Source of the DNA: Tilletiaria anomala UBC 951
Taxonomy: Eukaryota; Basidiomycota; Exobasidiomycetes; Georgefischeriales; Tilletiariaceae
NCBI RefSeq assembly: GCF_000711695.1
Contig: NW_013546941.1
Location: 22,184-86,183 of the forward strand
DNA length: 64,000 nt
Reading direction: 5' to 3'
Below the pieces are notes generated by a model, which was given only the letters and a program-made list of their open reading frames with translations, made no database searches and was not told the DNA's origin. The translations under genes were made by a program, and so were the position numbers. This document shows positions 61,356 through 64,000 of the stretch, piece after piece (positions within the stretch are counted from its first letter, which is position 1; the number at the start of each line of letters is the position of its first letter).

Positions 61356-62555
61356 ATGTCGGGAATTGCTCGCACATTTGGTAAGGCGCTCCAGCGCTCG
61401 CTGGATGGTATAAAAGAGGAGACAGCCAAAGGTGAATCACTGTTAATAGCACTCCCCCTCCAAAGAAGACGTGCTGATGCACCTCCCCGCGCAGCTATTA
61501 GGATGGAGGTTGCGCCATCATCGCGCACAGAGGGCCTGTTGTCCCTGTGGGCGCTGCGCTCGCGTGCAGACCTCTCCAGCTTTGCCACTGGCGCAGACAA
61601 GGATATTGGCGGGCTGTCCACCTGCCTGCTCTCCTTCGATGAGAAAGAGGGAAAGGGACGCTTCTACGGTACAGTGACAAGCGACCTACCGCGCGGCAGT
61701 CGGATTGAGAGAAGCGGTTATGCCGCCTTCCGGAACAAGAACCGCCCGACGCTCTTTGGCGCACAGACGTGGGATACGACGGTACATTCGCTGCTCGCGC
61801 TGCGCGTGCGCAATCGATTCGCCCAGTCCGTCACCGCTGCGTCAGAATTGTCTGCGGGAAACCTGCCAGAGGACTTCCTTGCGGAAGCAAAATACGAGAG
61901 CAGCAGCAGTGCTGCTGGCCCTTCGCCGACACTGAGCAACCCATCGCTGCGACAAGCGCTGCACGCCTCCTCGATCGGTCGGCCGCCCGTCGAGGCACGT
62001 GCCATACACGCACTGGGAATAGGGCTCAAAGAGCCTCCAGGGCCAAAGTTCTTCATCAACATCCAGACCGATGGCCCCGTCACATCCGACCTCTTTCAAC
62101 ATCGCCTGTATCTCGATGAACGCATGGGTGACGCCTGGCAGACGGTGCTTGTCCCCTTTGACGACTTTGTCCTCACCAACACAGGTCAGGTAGCGATGAG
62201 TCAAATGAGGATGATGAGGGAACGCATCAGAACCGTCGGCATCAGCGTCATGCTCGAAGCCCCGTCGTTTCCCGTGTATGCAGTCTCGTCATTAGCGGCA
62301 GCCAAGGCTGGGCAGCAGAGCGGAGCCCCGGCGTCCTTACTCAAGACCTCGCGTTCAGCAGCAGAAGACAAGCTGAGCGAGGATGACTGGGGAACAGATG
62401 GAAGTCTCACTAACACAGCGAAGAAGAACGACGCTGGATATGTGGCACCTGCAGTTCGTGGCAGACGGAGAGGGCAGACATACAACTTTGACCTCGGTAT
62501 TGAGAGCGCCGTCGCACTTGGCTCTCTTAAAGAGCTTGATGCGAGTCTACTTTGA
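61356..62555 (+). CDS. CIA30: Complex I intermediate-associated protein 30 (NDUFAF1 homologue)
   Basis: A single open frame of 399 residues. After MSGIARTFGKALQRSLDGIKEET come the CIA30 features: WALRSRADLSSFATGADKDIGGLSTCLLS, RFYGTVTSDLPRGSRIERSGYAAFRN, PKFFINIQTDGPVTSDLFQHRLYLD, WQTVLVPFDDFVLTNTGQV and ISVMLEA. CIA30 binds assembly intermediates of the membrane arm of complex I and leaves before completion. The Ser/Lys-rich stretch at about 310-370 is an insertion before the final YNFDLGIESAVAL. The frame has no stop, so no intron is needed. A complex I structural subunit (NUXM) lies at 12.6-13.7 kb, not adjacent. Confidence 0.92.
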   Translation: MSGIARTFGKALQRSLDGIKEETAKGESLLIALPLQRRRADAPPRAAIRMEVAPSSRTEGLLSLWALRSRADLSSFATGADKDIGGLSTCLLSFDEKEGKGRFYGTVTSDLPRGSRIERSGYAAFRNKNRPTLFGAQTWDTTVHSLLALRVRNRFAQSVTAASELSAGNLPEDFLAEAKYESSSSAAGPSPTLSNPSLRQALHASSIGRPPVEARAIHALGIGLKEPPGPKFFINIQTDGPVTSDLFQHRLYLDERMGDAWQTVLVPFDDFVLTNTGQVAMSQMRMMRERIRTVGISVMLEAPSFPVYAVSSLAAAKAGQQSGAPASLLKTSRSAAEDKLSEDDWGTDGSLTNTAKKNDAGYVAPAVRGRRRGQTYNFDLGIESAVALGSLKELDASLL

Positions 62556-63424
62556 CACTAGCGACAGCATGGGCAATTCACCAGCTCAAAGAACAGCCTA
62601 AGACGAAGTGCAGACGGCCTTGGAGATGTTGCCACCTCGGCTCTCGCTTGGCTCATCGGATCGGGCCAGCATACTAGCTTGAGCTTGTCATACGATTGAT
62701 CTTTTCATTCAATAGAAGTCTTAATTACTGGTTGGTGACCTGGAGTATTGATATCCAAGTCGTGGATCGTGGGAATTTCCGGAGCCTTACTCACCAAACA
62801 CCAACCATACTGCCTGCAATGAACCCAGCGGTGGCGGGATTGGTTGAGAAATGGTGACAGTGAAGTGTCTGAAAGAGAGGAGAGGACAGCAATGAGAGAG
62901 AACGCGATGCACGATCGAAAGGTTTACTAGCGCAGGACTCACGGGGGAGGAGACGGGGGCAGGGTCTGCGGGCGAAGACCGCTGATGAGCAGAACGTAAT
63001 GAGGGAAACGTAAATGGTGATGACGCAAGATGGAGGACCCGAGGAGAGTTTTTATATCCTCAATGACAGGATGAGAGATTCTAGCGTGCTAAATACGTGT
63101 AATGAATGATGAGACTGGCCGAAGCCCTACCACCAGCGACTCCACTCGGAAGGTTCGAAGCTCCTTTGAGTGTGCGAACTTGTAGATGTTGCGAAGGAGG
63201 CTTGTGAAAATTTAGACGGGAAATCCTCCTGATGGAAATAACTGCAGTATATGAAAAGTAATGGCGATCATGGTTGAAGAGTTGATGATAATGGAAGAGA
63301 TTTGTAGCGAAGGATGGTGATGGTGATGACGGATAATGGTCTGGAATGCAATTGAACATATAAGAATGGTGGAATCCTTCACGGACGCTTCATGAGAGCA
63401 TAGTAAATTTGAGGGTCAAGCAAC
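62556..63424. other. Intergenic
   Basis: About 870 bp between CIA30 and the first tRNA gene; AT-richer than its surroundings toward 63200-63420. No gene recognised. Confidence 0.6.
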
Positions 63425-63528
63425 GGGCCTCTAACTCAGTGGTAGAGTGCTTGCTTAGCACCAGCTCTTTGATTCTCTAGTGGGCGTGGATTTGCATGAA
63501 GTCCAGGGTTCAATTCCCTGGAGGTCCA
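63425..63528 (+). tRNA. tRNA-Ala (AGC) with 32-nt intron
   Basis: The 5' half GGGCCTCTAACTCAGTGG... and 3' half ending GAGGTCCA pair in a seven-base acceptor stem (one G-U). Anticodon AGC sits in TTAGCA; the intron (63461-63492) follows position 37, the canonical site. The T arm CCAGGGTTCAATTCCCTGG is perfect and contains the B box. The anticodon stem has one T-T mismatch after splicing. Transcribed by RNA polymerase III. Confidence 0.92.
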
Positions 63529-63536
63529 TTTTTTAT
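63529..63536 (+). terminator. Polymerase III terminator of the first tRNA
   Basis: An oligo-T run (TTTTTTA) starts directly after the discriminator base of the tRNA. Confidence 0.75.
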
Positions 63537-63905
63537 TGCCCGTACCGCGTGTATCAGCACTACTATTTTTTGAACTTTTTGATTTTCCACACTATTCCAT
63601 GGCAGTATTTTCGGGGTTTGCCATTTGCGTAAATCCTTTCGAGCCGGAAACGACAACCGTCATCCCTGAGTCGTTGTGGACACACGACGCCGTGAATCTT
63701 TTCAGGGTCGCGCGAGCGCTTTCGGCGGGCAAAAACAGGAGCAGCTAAGAGACCACCGACGCAACCAGTCGCCAATGAAGCTCACAAGCTGGCCTCCCGC
63801 GAGCTGAGTTTGTATTGCATGATTAGAAGACGGGGCAACAGCATTGGTGAACGGTTGTATATACAACCGGGACATGATTCTAATATTTAGTCACGTCATA
63901 TAACA
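63529..63905. other. Spacer between the two tRNA genes
   Basis: About 380 bp. A T-rich run (TTTTTTATT) directly follows the first tRNA at 63529-63536 and is a likely polymerase III terminator. No gene recognised; the small open frame at 63536-63748 lacks any motif. Confidence 0.6.
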
Positions 63906-64000
63906 GGGCTTCTAACTCAGTGGTAGAGTGCTTGCTTAGCATGGATTCACAGATAACAATCTGCCTCCGCTTGCATGAAGTCCAGGGTTCAATTCCCTGG
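63906..64000 (+). tRNA. tRNA-Ala (AGC), intron-containing, truncated by window end
   Basis: The sequence follows the first tRNA with one change in the acceptor stem (GGGCTTC). The D arm, anticodon arm and T arm are the same. The intron (about 63942-63971, 30 nt) is unrelated in sequence to that of the first copy. The last bases (expected GRGGTCCA or similar) lie beyond the window. Confidence 0.9.

Overview
The window is nuclear DNA of a filamentous or dimorphic fungus. Nearly every gene is broken by short spliceosomal introns, mostly 44-110 nt with GTGAGT/GTGCGT donors and CTRAY branch sites. The gene content is fungal: NUXM of complex I, RVB2, a Nup2-type nucleoporin, PAN2, BFR2, CHO1, metaxin-type SAM subunit and S53 peptidases. 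The protein style, with long Ser/Ala/Pro-rich disordered regions, suggests a basidiomycete, probably of the Ustilaginomycotina. That placement is inference from memory of the families and not a search result.

Layout. 0-1.4 kb: a conserved fungal hypothetical with a myristoylation-like N terminus. 3.2-4.5 kb: ZIP-family zinc transporter. 6.5-10.2 kb: a divergent pair for the oxidative (non-phosphorylated) L-rhamnose pathway, L-rhamnose 1-dehydrogenase (LRA1) and L-rhamnonate dehydratase (LRA2), with an 8-nt micro-exon in LRA2 and CreA/Mig1-like sites between them. 10.9-12.3 kb: wreck of an FAD monooxygenase. 12.6-18.0 kb: complex I subunit NUXM head-to-head with a RanBP1-domain nucleoporin. 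19.0-24.2 kb: RVB2 head-to-head with a kinesin-14. 24.4-29.1 kb: BFR2/AATF head-to-head with exosome subunit RRP4, whose stop lies 57 bp from that of the ubiquitin-conjugating variant MMS2. 30.9-32.0 kb: phosphatidylserine synthase CHO1. 34.4-36.5 kb: a DUF2156 protein with an apparent frameshift. 36.7-39.4 kb: metaxin-like protein and a METTL21-type methyltransferase, divergent. 39.6-48.1 kb: two paralogous secreted S53 peptidases with identical intron positions, separated by about 5.4 kb without a recognisable gene. 49.8-58.7 kb: a CUE-CCCH-DUF1771-Smr protein head-to-head with the deadenylase subunit PAN2. 59.1-62.6 kb: TIM44 head-to-head with complex I assembly factor CIA30. 63.4-64.0 kb: two intron-containing tRNA-Ala(AGC) genes, the second cut by the window end.

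Functional themes. RNA turnover and ribosome biogenesis (BFR2, RRP4, PAN2, the Smr protein), mitochondrial biogenesis (NUXM, CIA30, TIM44, metaxin-like), and accessory catabolic or secreted functions (rhamnose pair, S53 pair, ZIP transporter). Seven gene pairs are arranged head-to-head, most with under 650 bp between start codons, so shared promoters look common here. Exon joins were worked out by hand from frame, splice signals and family conservation; where the reading frame closes exactly I rate them high.
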